Origin: Owenia fusiformis
Lineage: Eukaryota > Annelida > Polychaeta > Sabellida > Oweniidae
NCBI GenBank assembly: GCA_903813345.2
Contig: CAIIXF020000010.1
Coordinates: 188,001-248,000, forward strand
Reading direction: 5' to 3'
Length of the DNA: 60,000 bases
Shown: positions 39,101 to 54,100 of the stretch, piece after piece
Position numbering within the stretch: position 1 is the first letter of the stretch
How the letters are laid out: every line of letters starts with the position of its first letter
The notes under the pieces: generated by a model
Database searches by the model: none
What the model saw: the letters and a program-made list of their open reading frames with translations, nothing else
What the model was told of the DNA's origin: nothing
Translations under genes and position numbers: made by a program

Positions 39101-42100
39101 TAAGTTTGGCAACCTTAGCTCCCCCATTGAACTACGTGTTAAAGCCTCATCACCTTTGAATTTTTATCTACTTTACCTGCGAAGAAAATACTTGTACTAT
39201 TGATGGAAACGTAATTTAACTCTATTTCCTATACCTCCAAATTTTCTAAATTTTCTCATTCAATTACAATAGGTCGACATTTGATGATAAATTTGATGAA
39301 TTTTCGAAAATCGACATTCCCATGTTAACCAATGGAAAATAGCAGGTTTGCAGCAAGTCATGATAGAATATCCATCCATCCGAGTCCTTGCAGAAATATA
39401 AGTTAGGTAGGCAATTGAATTTGCTAACTTTATTCAACAAAAAATTGATACGTTTCTTCAGGTTCAACAAAGTTATAAGTCTTAAAAGTCAAAATTGTTT
39501 TTCAAAAATCCTCTCCAATTGAAATAATATAACATGCTAATAATATCTTCTCCGACGTAGCAACTTACTTAACTACAGCTTTTCTACCTCGTTGTCGATA
39601 CATTCGTTTTACCCATTCAAGACCTTCGATCAAACTCCTGAAATGATTATTGATGTGTGTTCAATACATGCTTGCTTTCATCACTGAGACAAAAATCGAA
39701 AACGACGAAATCTGGAATAACAAATCATTAAGTTGAAACACAAATTATGATTCATTACGTTTTTGTTCCAACTGCTTCGTTTGTCTCGGGGTCAAGGTCG
39801 ATGACTTTCACTGGAATGAGATTTGCCCCAGTACAAACGCCATAGAGATGCCCACCTGCCACACCTGAAATATATTCTCAACCTAAAGTTATCTCTGAAA
39901 GTTTGAGAGTATCTCATTTCCGAATCTAATAACCTGTTAATATTTGCTGATTTAATGAGTGATTTTCGTTTTTACTAAAGTATAATTGGCAGCATAAGAA
40001 TCATCTTCATTTTTATTTTTCGAACTAATGTAATAGAGGGGAATTATAAACAGATTTTAATAAAGTGGCTATACTTATTAGGGTCGTGTTATATGGCAAT
40101 GTTTATATATTCTATGTTTACATAGAAATGTTGAGGATAATTATAGGAATCTAGAAAAGGTTGTGACATTTCAAAAATCAAAAAAATAATTTTGGAAATA
40201 ATAACCAACTTATAACTGGAAATGTTTTCATCATATCCTGTTGTCATATCTATCTAGTATATTGTTTACTTACCAGCTACGTGTGTCCCATGACCATCAT
40301 AGTCAGTAGTATCATCGTCCGGAAAACTCACGGAGCTATAACCCTGCAAGAAATCAATCAAAGAATGTTCAAGATGATGTCACCACATATGCTTGAAACT
40401 AATTTTCATTAAGCCTACCATATATCTAGCTTATAAAATGAGATCCATACAGCAATAATACAAGGATGAGGTTATAAGGAATTGATCTTCATAATGGTCT
40501 CCTATGATACGGCCTCCTGCTGTTAATTACAATGCCATAATATTGAGGTTATAAACAATTAAATTATCATCACGATGGCCTCCTATGATATGGTCTACTG
40601 TTAAATGCAATGCCAATATGAAAAGGTTCTATAGAATCAAATGATATCCACGATGGTCTTCTGTAATATGGTCTACTGTTAAAAACAATGCCATAATGTT
40701 AAGGCTTTGACGAATACAATGGCCTTCACAATGGGTTTCTATAATATGGCATACTGTTAAATGCAATGCAATATTTTCAATGTAATGAAGAATAAAGTGA
40801 TTTTGACAATGGTATTTTATAATATGGTCTACTATTAAATGCAATGCCATAATTATGACGTTCTAAAGAATCAAATGATCTTCACGATGGTCTTCTATAA
40901 TATTGTATACTGTTAAAAACAATGCCATAATGTTAAGGTTATAAAGATGAAAATGATCTTCAAAATGGATGATCTTCAAAATAGGTTCTTATAATATTGT
41001 CTACTGTTCAATGGAATCACATACTATTGAGGTTATAAAGAATTAAATGATCATAACAACGGTATATTATAATATGGTCTCCTGTTAAATGCAATGCCAT
41101 AATGATGAGGTTATGAAAAATTGAATGATCTTCAAAATGGTCTCGTTTAATACAGTCTACTGTAAAAGCAATGCTATGAAGTCAAGATTATGAAGAATAA
41201 AAGTACCTTCCCCTTTGTCTCTTATAATATGGTCTACTGTTAAATGCAATGCCATAATGATGAGGTTATAATGAAATGAATGATCTTCATAATGGTTTCA
41301 TTCTATACGGTCTCCTGTTAAATACTATGCCATAATGTTAATGATATAAAGAATTAAATGATCATCACAATGGTCTCTTATATTATAGTCTACTGTTAAG
41401 TGCAATAACAAAATGATGAGGTTATAAGGAATTGAATGATCTTTACAACTGTTTCCTATAATATGGTCGGTATGGGGATGAGTTGTCCAGGGATGAGATG
41501 TCCAGGGATGAGATGTCTAGGGAATGAATTGTTCGTGAGCCATATGGTCTACTGTTAAATAATGATGAGGTTATAAGGAAATTAATTATTTTCACTCCAC
41601 GGGTGGATCCAAAGGGGGGGGGGGGGGCATGGGGTCCGCCCCTTGGATGGGCCGAAAAACCATTTCGTATGGCCTCAATTAGTTGGCCTTTTAGGCCATT
41701 ACTTAATCTTTTTCGGCCAAAATTGTCAAAAATGGGCCTAATTCTTTTTCAGATTTTCGCCCAAATTTTAAATCTAGGGGCCCAAATATTTTTTCAAGAT
41801 TTGAAATTTGCCCCCACCCCTTATTAGCTTCTGGATCCACCAGTGCCACTGTCCTCCTATAATATGAATATGATCTACTGTCAAATTCAAAGCCATGATG
41901 TTTAGGTTATGAAGGATTAAATGGTCAACACAGTTGTCTCGTCTAATATGATCGACTAATCGATATGGTGTATTGAAAAGCATCCAATATTGTTTCAAAC
42001 TTGATTACAGGATCAAAATTTATGTTATAACATTTTTTTATATAGTTTTTTTTACCTACCTGAATAACCCGAGATTTGTTTGTAACAGCATCTCGAAAAG

Positions 42101-45100
42101 CATCATGATTGTTTAAAATGCCTCTACAACAATGAACAAATATTAATTAATCACCAACTTCCACTTCATTTGGCGCTACTTCTCTGACGCTACACTTCAA
42201 TATTTTTGCCTACATTTTTGCATACAGATAGATATTAGTGTTTTATTAGTGCGAGCCTCTATCCGTCGAGACAAACTTTGCCTACATTTTGAGATATTGA
42301 AGGTCAAAAAAGGATTTTTTCAACTTGCTCGAAATTGACCATTTTTTGAAAATCATCTAAAAGTTCTCAGGAACTCAAATCTGACCTTACATTTGACCTT
42401 TGGTTGACTTTCAGTGACCTTCGAAAGGTCAAAAAGTTGATTTTTCAAATTGTTTTCCTGGACTCAGATATAGGTACTTTTAATCACAACAGACCTATTC
42501 AGGTCTAAAAAAAGAAAAATGCAAGGTCAAAGGTCAAACTAAGTCACAAACTGTGTTTTCTAAGTATCTCTTAATTGGTGACTACAAATCAATATTTTGG
42601 GATCAAAGTCGGGATATACAGGGTGTCCAATAAATAAGGTGAAAGATATTGTAACTTTCTTAATATTGCACCAATCTTGATGAAATTTTCAGAGTTTGTA
42701 GCCCAAACATTTTTACCTTTATTCTGTGAATTTAAAGCGTCTTCTATTTGATTGGCCAGAGTTGTGGTAGCTTTATTTATACTCCCAGGTCTATTACTAC
42801 CACAAATACAATATAAAACTGTCCTTAAGTCCCATTGTTATGAAAATAAGCTATTCAACATAATTTCCATCTCTAGCTATACACTTCTTATGCCTATTCA
42901 CCCACTCTCTAAACACACTTTCAAACCCATTCTTGCCCATTTCCTGAAGTCTTGCTAAGACATGTGATCTGAGTTCACACACAGCTATCCTCACTAGTGA
43001 AACTATTAGGGCACTGGGGCTACCCCTACTTGCACACCCTCCATATTCCCCAGACCTTGCACCCAATGACTTTTACTTATATGCAGAACTCAAGCGTGAC
43101 TTGAGAGGAAATACATTTGGAAGCACTGATGAACTCAGATCGCATGTCTTAGCAAGACTTCGAGAAATGGGCAAGAATGGGTTTGAAAGTGTGTTCAGAG
43201 AGTGGGTGAATACATGTAGGCATAAGAAGTGTATAGCTAGTGTAGAGATGGACATTGTGCTTAATAGCTTATTTTCATAACAATGGGACTTAAGGACTGT
43301 TTTTATATTGTATTGGTGGTAGTAATAGACCTGGGAATATAAATAAAGCTATCAGAAAGAATAAATATGTTTTGGAAAGTTGTGACGTAAACAAACTTGC
43401 CCCACCTTTTTGTTGTTTCGGTTGCTATAGCAACCACAACTCTGGCCAATCAAATAGAAGACGCTTTAAATTCACAGAATAAAGGTAAAAAGGTTTGGGC
43501 TACAAACTCTGAAAATTTCATCAAGATTGGTGCAATATTAAGAAAGTTACAATATCTTTTACCTTATTTATTGGACACCCTGTATATTTCTCTAAATGTC
43601 TTTTAAAATGCACTAGTTTTGAAACAAAGGTCAAATTAAAAAAAAGTTTTGCTTAAGTTTGACCAAACTTTTTTATTTAAAAGTTCTCAGGAGTTCAAAT
43701 CTGACCAGTTATGAGATGTAAGAGCTCAATAAATAGTACCGTGGGTACTGGCCTCACATGGTGTTGCTCAAAAGTGGATGATGATTAAAATGGCAGAACA
43801 TTTTTTCCCAATTGTTTGTAACAATATAAACCAAAACAACCAATAAGGTATGTATTAATGATTAACGTTCCTGCTATTTCAAAATCTTCTTGTAACTATA
43901 TACCATTTGATTACTATGGGGAATTCCTCAAAGAGAATATTCTTGGGAATAATGAAGGGGTACCATTTGCACAATTTGAGAAATTATTGGCATACATGAA
44001 ACCTATTTTAAACAGCATTAATATTATTCAAAAACGATCGCAATAATGATTCCCAGCCCTCTGAAGTTTAAAAAATAACAATACCTGGATGTTAATTCAT
44101 AGATAATCCTTGACAATTATTTTTTGAGGATTATATGGTGCAACCTTATAGCCAATAAAATGTTTTCCCCGTGTATAGATATTTTTGGGATGAAAAACCC
44201 AAGCGAAATGCATGTAAAACCTCCCCAGATTCAACCAAGAAACAACTCGCTGTCCTTTCGAAATTTTTCAAGACCATAGTTAAACTTGGTTCAATTTTAA
44301 CAACTCTTTTATCAATAATCATTTATAAGTTTCTTCGAGTTCTAACATGACCTAAGGCTTGAAATCGGACCTTTTGGTGACCTTCAAATTGTCAAAAAAC
44401 GCCTACGGGGCTTCAGTAAAATTGCTTGCAATCGTTAACCTCTCTATTCAACTACACTCAAAAAGTAATGCAGCTCTTAAAGTGAGGGAAATGAATGTTC
44501 AAACCCGAAACCATTCTGTAAAGGAAAATAAAGATAGTGAACTGAACTGAACTGAACTTACGTATCAACTATGTAGATGTCAACATCGTCGCCACTACCT
44601 TGAACATATTTTCAAATGATGTAGCAATTAGTCTTGATAGCTATAGAACATATTTTTAAAGTATGTAGCAATTAGTCATTATAGCTATAGAACATGTTTT
44701 CAAATAATGTAGCTATTAGTCTTTATAACTATAGAACATATTTTCAAATGATGTAGCAATTAATCTTTATAGCTATAGAACATGTTTTCAAATAATATAG
44801 CAATTAGCCTTTATAGCTATAGAACATATTTTCAAATTATTAGCAATCAGTCTTTATAGCTATAGAACATATTTTCAAATGATGTAGCAATTAGTCGTTA
44901 TAGCTATAGAACATATTTTCAAATGATGTAGCAATTAGTCTTTGTGTTACTTCGCTATACCTGCTAGTTGCATGAAAAAATTCCAAAAGATAATAGATTT
45001 ATGTTGGCAAAAAATAATATTATATGGCCATTTATTTCATTATAAAATATTACATAGCAAGTTGGGCATTTCCATTACATGGATTAGTGTGGCCAGTTTA

Positions 45101-48100
45101 TAATGCCCAACTTGCTATGTAATATTTTATAATGATTTTGTAGATGTCAACATCGTCGCCACTACATTGAACATATTTTCAAATGATGTAGCAATTAGTC
45201 TTGATAGCTATAGAACCTATTTTTAAATTATGTAGCAATTAGTCATTATAGCTATAGAACATGTTTTCAAATAATGTAGCAATTAGTCTTTATAACTATA
45301 GAACATATTTTCAAATGATGTAACAATAAGTCTTTATAGCTATAGAACCTATTTTCAAATGATGTAGCAATTAGTCTTTATAGCTATAGAACATATGTTT
45401 AAATGATGTAGCTATTAGTCTTTATAGCTATAGAACATATTTTCAAATGATGTAGCAATTAGTCTTTATAGCAATACAACATATTTTCAAATGATGTAGC
45501 AATTAGTCTTTATAGCTATAGAACATATTTTCAAATGATGAAGCAATTAGTCGTTATAGCCATAGAACATATTTTCAAATGATGTAGCAATTCGTATTCA
45601 TAGCATAGAACGTATTTTCAAATGATGTAGCAATTCGTCGTTTTATCTATAAAGAATATTTTCAAATGATGTAGCAATTAGTCTTTATAGCATAGAACAT
45701 ATTTTCAAATGATTTAGCAACTAGTCTTTATAGCTATAGAACATATTTTCAAATGATGTAGCAATTAGTCTTTATAGCTATAGAACATATTTTCAAATGG
45801 TGTAGCAATTAGTCTCTATAGCTATAGAACATATTTTCAAATGATGTAGCAATTAGTCTTTATAGCTAAAGAACAGGTTTTCAAATAATGTAGCAATTAG
45901 TCTTTATAGCTATAGAACATATTTTCAAATTATCAGCAATCAGTCTTTATAGCTATAGAACATATTTTCAAATGATGTAGCAATTAGTCGTTATAGCTAT
46001 AGAACATATTTTCAAATGATGTAGCAATTAGTCTTTGTGTTACTTCGCTATACCTGCTAGTTGCATAAAAAAATTCCAAAAGATAATAGATTTATGTTGG
46101 CAAAAAATAATATTATATGGCCATTTATTTCATTATAAAATATTACATAGCAAGTTGTACATTTCTATTACATGGATTAGTGTGGCCAGTTTATAATGCC
46201 CAACTTGCTATGTAATATTTTATAATGAATATGTAGATGTCAACATCGTCGCCACTACCTTGAACATATTTTCAAATGATGTAGCAATTAGTCTTGATAG
46301 CTATAGAACCTATTTTTAAATTATGTAGCAATTAGTCTTTATAGCTATAGAACATATTTTTAAATGATGTAGCAACTAGTCTTTATAGCAGAGAACATAT
46401 TTTCAAATGATGTAGCAACTAGTCTTTATAGCTATAGAACAAATTTTCAAATGATGTAGCAATTAGTCTTTATAGCTATAGAACATATTTTCAAATGATG
46501 TAGCAATTAGTCTCTATAGCTATAGAACATATTTTCAAATGATGTAGCAATTAGTCTTTATAGCTATAGAATATATTTTCAAATGGTGTAGCAATTAGTC
46601 TTTACAGCTATAGAACATATTTTCAAATGGTGTAGCAATTCGTCGTTATAGCTATAGAACATATTTTCAAATGATGTAGCAATTAGTCGCCATAGCCATA
46701 GAACATATATTCAAATGATGTAGCAATTAGTCTTTATAGCTATAGAACATATTTTCAAATGATGTAGCAATTAGTCGTCATAGCTATAGAAAATATCTTC
46801 AAATGATGTAGCAATTAGTCTTTATAGCTATAGAACATATTTTCAAATGATGTAGCAATTAGTCGTCATAGCTATAGAACATATCTTCAAATGATGTAGC
46901 AATTAGTCTTTATAGCTATAGCATATATTTTCAAATGATGTAGCAATTAGTCGTCATAGCCATAGAACATATATTCAAATGATGTAGCAATTAGTCTTTA
47001 TAGCTATAGAACATATTTTCAAATGATGTAGCAATTAGTCGTCATAGCTATAGAAAATATCTTCAAATGATGTAGCAATTAGTCTTTATAGCTATAGAAC
47101 ATATTTTCAAATGATGTAGCAATTAGTCGTCATAGCTATAGAACATATCTTCAAATGATGTAGCAATTAGTCTTTATAGCTATAGCATATATTTTCAAAT
47201 GATGTAGCAATTAGTCGTCATAGCTATAGAACATATCTTCAAATGATGAAACAATAAGTCTTTATAGCTATAGAACCTATTTTCAAATGATGTAGCAATT
47301 AGTCTTTTTAGCTATAGAACATATCTTCGAATGATGTAGCAATTAGTCTTTATAGCTATAGAACATATTTTCATATGATGTAGCAATTAGTCTTTATAGC
47401 ATAGAACATATTTTCGAATATTGTAGCAATGAGTCGTTAGCTATAGAGCATAGTTAAAAAATATTGTAGCACTAACACCCCAGTAACATTTCCAACGGCC
47501 CCCTGCGGTCTATCATTTCTGCGGCGAGTAGCTTTTCTACGCTCGCCGTAGAATTTCTGCGCCCTCATACTTTTGCAGTCTCATTTCCCACGGCAGCCGC
47601 ACGGTGAATTTTAAATTTCTGTTGAGAAATAATACTTTTTTTTCATTTTATTTACATCAGGACAATTTATAAATGTTATATATAGTGCTAGGATGTAATA
47701 TCAAATGAAAAGTGATCGTGAAACATTGACAAATTATGATTCAATCTTGTTGAGCCAGTTGGTTTCTACGGGGACCTCAGAAATGAACAAATATTATAAC
47801 TCCGAGTTATAATTTCTACGGCGACCCTGCGGCCTGTAAAAACTGGATACGCTGTACGGAGACCGCAAGGCGAGCGTAGTTTTCTATGGTCGCCGCAGTA
47901 ATTCACATATTTAATTGATCTGCGGTCGACGCACAGCCTCCGCACGACAAATGTGACTGGGGTGTTACACATTTCCCACGGCCGCCGTGCGGTCTATCAT
48001 TTCTGCGGCCAGTAGCTTTTCTACGCTCGCCGTAGAATTTCTGCGCTCTCATACTTTTGCAGTCACATTTCCCGCGGCAGCCGCACGGTGAATTTTAAAT

Positions 48101-51100
48101 TTCTGTTGATAACGTGACTACGGGGACCTCAGAAATGAACCCGAGTTATAATTTCTACGGCGGCCTGGAAAAACTGGATACGCCGTACGGAGGCCGCAAG
48201 GCGAGCGTAGTTTTGCTACGCTCGCCGCAGAAATACACTGATTTAATTGATCTGCGGTCGACTTACGGCCGCCGTGCGACAAATGTGACTGGGGTGTAAT
48301 ACTTTCATTCTAAACTCATCTCAGTGTACCCATTCATGCACTACTGAATAATCCATTCACTCACTCACTCAAAACAATCTAATTATGAAAAAAGTCCTAA
48401 CATCTCACACTATTACATCATAATACCTTACAGCCGTGTACAACAATAGTACAAAGATGGGTACATACATCCTATGGAAAAGGCAGAGTCGAAATCTGGA
48501 TGTTCAGCGTCAATTCTATCGAGTCCCTGTAATACAGGAACATATATATTCATGTTTAGCGGGCTCGAAACATGTATTTCAAAATGACAGAGACTTCGAT
48601 AAGTTACACGACATTATGATTTAGTTTCTCGACCGTTGATATTAGGAGGCAGTGTAGAGTATTTTTGCTTAGTACAACACGAAATACACAAAGAAAACTG
48701 CCATTGTATATTCAAAAATAGATTGGTGTAGTTTTATTTTGTCGTCTCTGAACGCTCATTAACTATTTTCAGTACATTGCGGAAACAATTGTTACAATTC
48801 GACATCTAAAATCAGTTTTAGTTCAATCCCATATTCTAGAAAGCTAGATAGATGGCTGTCACTCCGAGCCATGACAATTTAATGCTTTCCCGATGTAGTG
48901 TTAACAGTATATGTATGAGCGCATTGTCACGTAAGAAAACACTACCTTACGTTCACAGACTACCTTATAAAATCACACCTACCTGTTTTTGAGCGAAAAT
49001 CCTCTTCCAATTTTCTAACCCTAAATTCGGAATCGACAAATGGTTTTCTATAGTAACGGCCTACTCATTTGTTCAGCTATCATGATGCTATCAAATATAT
49101 TTAATACAATTCCCTGGTAGCACACTATAGCGCAGCGATATTTGGCCTAATATTAACATACCTACATATGTTCGCTAATAATTTTTATTATAACCATTCC
49201 AAATACTTCCGACTTTTAGGCTGAATTATGCCTTCCATTAACAGAGGTCAAAAAATTACCAAAAAAATAAAATCCCAATTTTTCACAATTTGGAGTACAC
49301 AGCGCAACAGAAAATAATACAAAATGATTTTACATATATGATTTAGTTTTCTAAGCTATAAGTTTGAGGTTATTTTTCTTATCAATACCAAAAAATTATG
49401 TAATCAGTGTATCGGCCTTTTGTATTGTTTCTCAGGTATTGAAACAATAAATGCTACAAATTAATCACTTTTGTATTAGAATGACAAATGCTTAAATTAT
49501 GCTAGTTTTTCACAAAATGTGTTTCAATACGTTTTAAGATATGGACTCTTATTCTGCGGTGAACATGATCGATAAAGGAAGGCCTATTGCTCTTCCTTGA
49601 CTAATTGGGACTACAGCTAAAATTATATTTCTCGTAGTTAGATAGCTCAGTTGCTTATAAAACAACCAATAATACTTGGTCGAATTCATGAATATTTGAA
49701 AAAAATTGTTGTCATTATCTTTCTAAAATTTGATGATATCCAGCGGTAAGGTCAAAAAGAAACAACCATAATAAAACTTGATGATAGCCAGCAGTAACGT
49801 CGAGGAAGAATTGTAAGGCGTTCGATTGCATATGAATCTAATTGATTATTAGACATGCCCTTGGAATATATGAACATTCCAATACCTCTGTAACATTTAA
49901 TTAGATATAAATCTTACCTATTTGTTATTGTATTATGTTTTATAAAACATGAACAATAATTTGTTGTTTGACTCCTTCCGATTATGTGAAAAAATTGTGG
50001 TAATAAATTGTTTTAAATAGTAAGATAACTAATATATTCCCAAGTATAAATTACCTAAATATTTCATACACTTTTGTTGAATCTGCTTGGCTCATATTTG
50101 AAAAATCAAACAAAATCTGAAAAACACACTTGCGTAATTACACTAATTAAACACGGACATCTACAGTAAAAAGTACAGTATATTTGCACATTATCATAAT
50201 CTTATCTTTGTTCGTATGCTAGAAAAACGGTCTGTGTTTTATAAAACATATAAAAGTTCGAATCAAAATATTTACGTTTTTTGACCCCTTGTGATGAAAT
50301 ATATTTTTCGACCTGAAAGCCGGGATTTTTTTCGGCAAATGGTATTTTAAAATAATCAAGACATATGCACCTCCATAAATATTGCTTCAAATGTTGCTGC
50401 ACTATAGTGTGCTACGGATCCTTCATATTCGGAAGTCATACCATGGACTATTATAGTATAATAGACAATTGAGTACCGTGGTATTGATAGACATCAATAA
50501 CAATAGACCTTAAACTAGTAAAGTTACCCATTGGCCAAAATTGCTTATGTACTCGTAGAAGCAAGATTCGTTGGCATTCTCCAATTGGGGCTGCAATAGT
50601 TGGGTGAATGATCCTTTCAAGCCGCCACCTTTCATCCCAATGCGTGACTTAAAGGTCGCTCTACTTCTGTTTCGTCTAGCAGTAAGTCTACGTATAGAAC
50701 CAAATATTTTCCGTATTGGGTTCGATCCCCTACTCCGAAATGAACGCGCCCTGACTCTACCTCTTGTTGTAAGATATGCATTTTCGACATCAGATATTTC
50801 CTCATAGTTTTTAACTTTAGGACCCAGTCCTATTCGTTCATCTTCCTCTAGTGTTTTAACCAATGGATCTTTGTCAAGAGTCTCCAAATCACTAAAAATA
50901 AAAAATATACATTTCAGTTGTCACATTTTCCAAAAGAAGCTAGCGTTGGGGCAGAACAATTTATCAAAGCATATTTCAAGTATTTCATCATCAAATCTTT
51001 TGTTTGAAGTGGTTAAACTGATTTGAATCTTACATCGACACAACCCTGATAAACAAAGGATTGTCTGAATGGCCCATTACGGAAAATGGGAATATGAAGA

Positions 51101-54100
51101 GTAAACGTTTAATTAACAATTACCAGTACCATTTCTTATCTTTAAGTTTTATATATTTATTAAATATAAGTGACTATGACATGTATGAAATCAAGTATAC
51201 TGTAAAACAAAGGATATGTATCGATATGGTGAACTGAATGCAACAATGTTTTTCTCTTAACCCAATTATTGTAAAAACACGGTCCTTTATGTAATGTTGA
51301 CTGATTGGCAACAATTTAATGCAAAAATTATTCATATCTATTTTATATAACTGTTTTTTCCATTTTTTTTTTGTTTTTAGTGCACTTGTTCTTTGTTCAT
51401 TTCTTCCAATTCTTGAGAATGAAATAAAATGTCTTTCCGAACCTTGTTGGAACAAAATAGCACATACAACATTTTCTTAGACATCTCAGTATTATAGTTA
51501 TACAAAGAGAACTCTGATTGATTTAACAAAAACTTAAAACAAAACCCCCCAAAATAGATAAAAATTAAGATAAACCTTTTATTTCATTCACAAGATACTC
51601 TTTTAAAATCAACCAAACTTTCCTTTGTACAATAACAATATTGAGACACCTAAACACGTTGTGTCGAAGTCGTTTTGTTCCATCGAGGTTCTGATAATGT
51701 TTCATTTCATTCCGAACATTTGATACCAAGAACGAACGAAGTGTCTATTGTGTTTTCTAAAACAATAAAGAGTAAACGTATACTATATAATAATCTAAAA
51801 TTATGATGTTACCATCCAAAAGATTGCCATTAAATTGACGATGTGTACATTTTCCAGGATGTTTTGATGACTGGTTTAAGAGAAACCCGTATTCAAAAAG
51901 TTTACCATATCGAAACCACTCCTTTACCCATGAAAAAATATAGAAAAAAGTATCAAACCTTGAAAACAGTATAACAAGTCTCAAACCTTGGAAGTAGTAA
52001 AACAAATAATCAAACCATTGAAGCAGTATACCTAGTATTGATCCTTGGAAGCAGTATAAGAAGTATAACAAACCTTTGAAGCAGTATAGCATAAAACAAA
52101 CCATAGAAAAATTATAACTAGTATCAAACTTTAGAAGCAGTATAACAAGAATCAAACTTTGGAAGCAGCGTAACAAGTATCAAACCTTGGAAGCTATATA
52201 ACAAGTATAAAAACGTTGAAGCAGTATAACAAATATTAAACCTTGCAGTATCAAACTTTAGAAGCAGTATAACAAGAATCAAACTTTGGAAGCAGCGTAA
52301 CAAGTATCAAACCTTGGAAGCTATATAACAAGTATCGGACCATGGAATCAGTGTAACAAGTTTCAAACCTTTGAAGTTGTACAACAAGTATCAATCCTTG
52401 GAAGCAGTATAACAAGTACCAAACCGTCGATGCAGTATAACAAGTATAGAAACTTTGAAGCAGTATAACACGTATCAAACCTTGCAAGAAATATAACATA
52501 TAACAAACAGAGGAAGCAGTATGCCATGTAACAAAACTTGGAAGCAGTATAACAATTATCAAACTTTGGTAGGAATATATAAAGAATCAAACTTTGGAAG
52601 CAGCGTAACATGTATGAAACCTTTGAAACAGCGTAACAAGTATCAAACCTTTGAAGTTGTACAACAAGTATCAATCCTTGGAAGCAGTATAACAAGTACC
52701 AAACCGTCGATGCAGTATAACAAGTATAGAAACTTTGAAGCAGTATAACAAGTATCAAACCTTGCAAGCAATTTAACAAGTATCACACCATGGAAGCAGT
52801 ATAACAAGGATCAAACCTTTGAAGCGGTGTAACAAGTATCGAACATTGGAAGCAGTATAACAAGTATCAAACCTTCGAAGCACTATAACAAGTATAAAAA
52901 CTTTGAAGCAGTATAACACGTATGAAACCATGTTAGCATTATAACATATAACAAACCTTGGAAGCAGTATAACATGTATATACTCATGGAAGCAGAATAA
53001 TATGTATCAAACCTTGCAAGCAGTAAATCAATTATCAAACCTTGGAAGCAACGTAACAAGTATCAAACCATGGAAGCAGAATAACAAGTATCAAACTTTC
53101 GAAGCAGTATAACAAGGATAAAAACTTTGAAGCAGTATAACACGTATCAAACCTTGCAAGCAATACAGGAAGTATCAAACCATGGAAGCAGTATAACAAG
53201 TATGAATCCGTTATAGCAGTATTACAAGTATCAATCCTTGGAAGCAGTATAACAAGTATCAAACCTTCGAGGCAGTATAACAAGTATAAAAACTTTGAAG
53301 CAGTATAACAAGTATCAAACCTTGCAAGCAATTTAACAAGTATCACACCATGGAAGCAGTATAACAAGGATCAAACCTTTGAAGCGGTGTAACAAGTATC
53401 GAACATTGGAAGCAGTATAACAAGTATCAAACCTTCGAAGCACTATAACAAGTATAAAAACTTTGAAGCAGTATAACACGTATGAAACCATGTTAGCATT
53501 ATAACATATAACAAACCTTGGAAGCAGTATAACATGTATATACTCATGGAAGCAGAATAATATGTATCAAACCTTGCAAGCAGTAAATCAATTATCAAAC
53601 CTTGGAAGCAACGTAACAAGTATCAAACCATGGAAGCAGAATAACAAGTATCAAACTTTGGAAGCAGCATAACAAGTATCAAACCTTAGAAGCAGTATAA
53701 TAAGAATCAAACCATGGAAGCAGTATAACATGTATCAAACCTTTGAAGCAGTATAACATGTATCAAACCTTTGAAGCAGTATAACATGTATCAAACCTTC
53801 GAAGCAGTAAAACATGTATATAATGCATTGAATCTTTGCAAAATTGCATGGTGATTTTATTTTCACGGACACAGCACTTTGACACTATAACACTTGCGAG
53901 GCGTTTGACTGCGCCTGCCTCATTCCTCGATTTAAGTCATTTAGTTTAAAAATGTAGACATTCCAATACCATAATTAAATTGTTTATATGATATATCCTT
54001 CATATTTGTATTTGATTACGTTTTATATTTCATAACAATAATCTGTTGTCTGACCCTTAGAAACGAAAATATAGAAAAAAATATCCGTGAATATAATGTT

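Larger units (their letters stand above)
44599..47460. repeat. 45-bp minisatellite abutting the catalytic-Asp exon
   Basis: About 55 units of 45 bp contain TCAAATGATGTAGCAATTAG, TCTTTATAGCTATAG and AACATATTTT. The array starts at the acceptor of exon 44562-44598. It has higher-order structure: a block with array units, a 195-bp non-repeat segment (44941-45138 and 46034-46230) and a truncated exon copy recurs with an offset of 1093 bp. Confidence 0.93.

Noticed and set aside
52251-53367. Minus-strand frames with LLYCFQGLILVILL-type repeats that look like membrane segments
   Set aside because: They are translations of the 28-bp array; the apparent hydrophobic helices come from the repeat, not from a gene.
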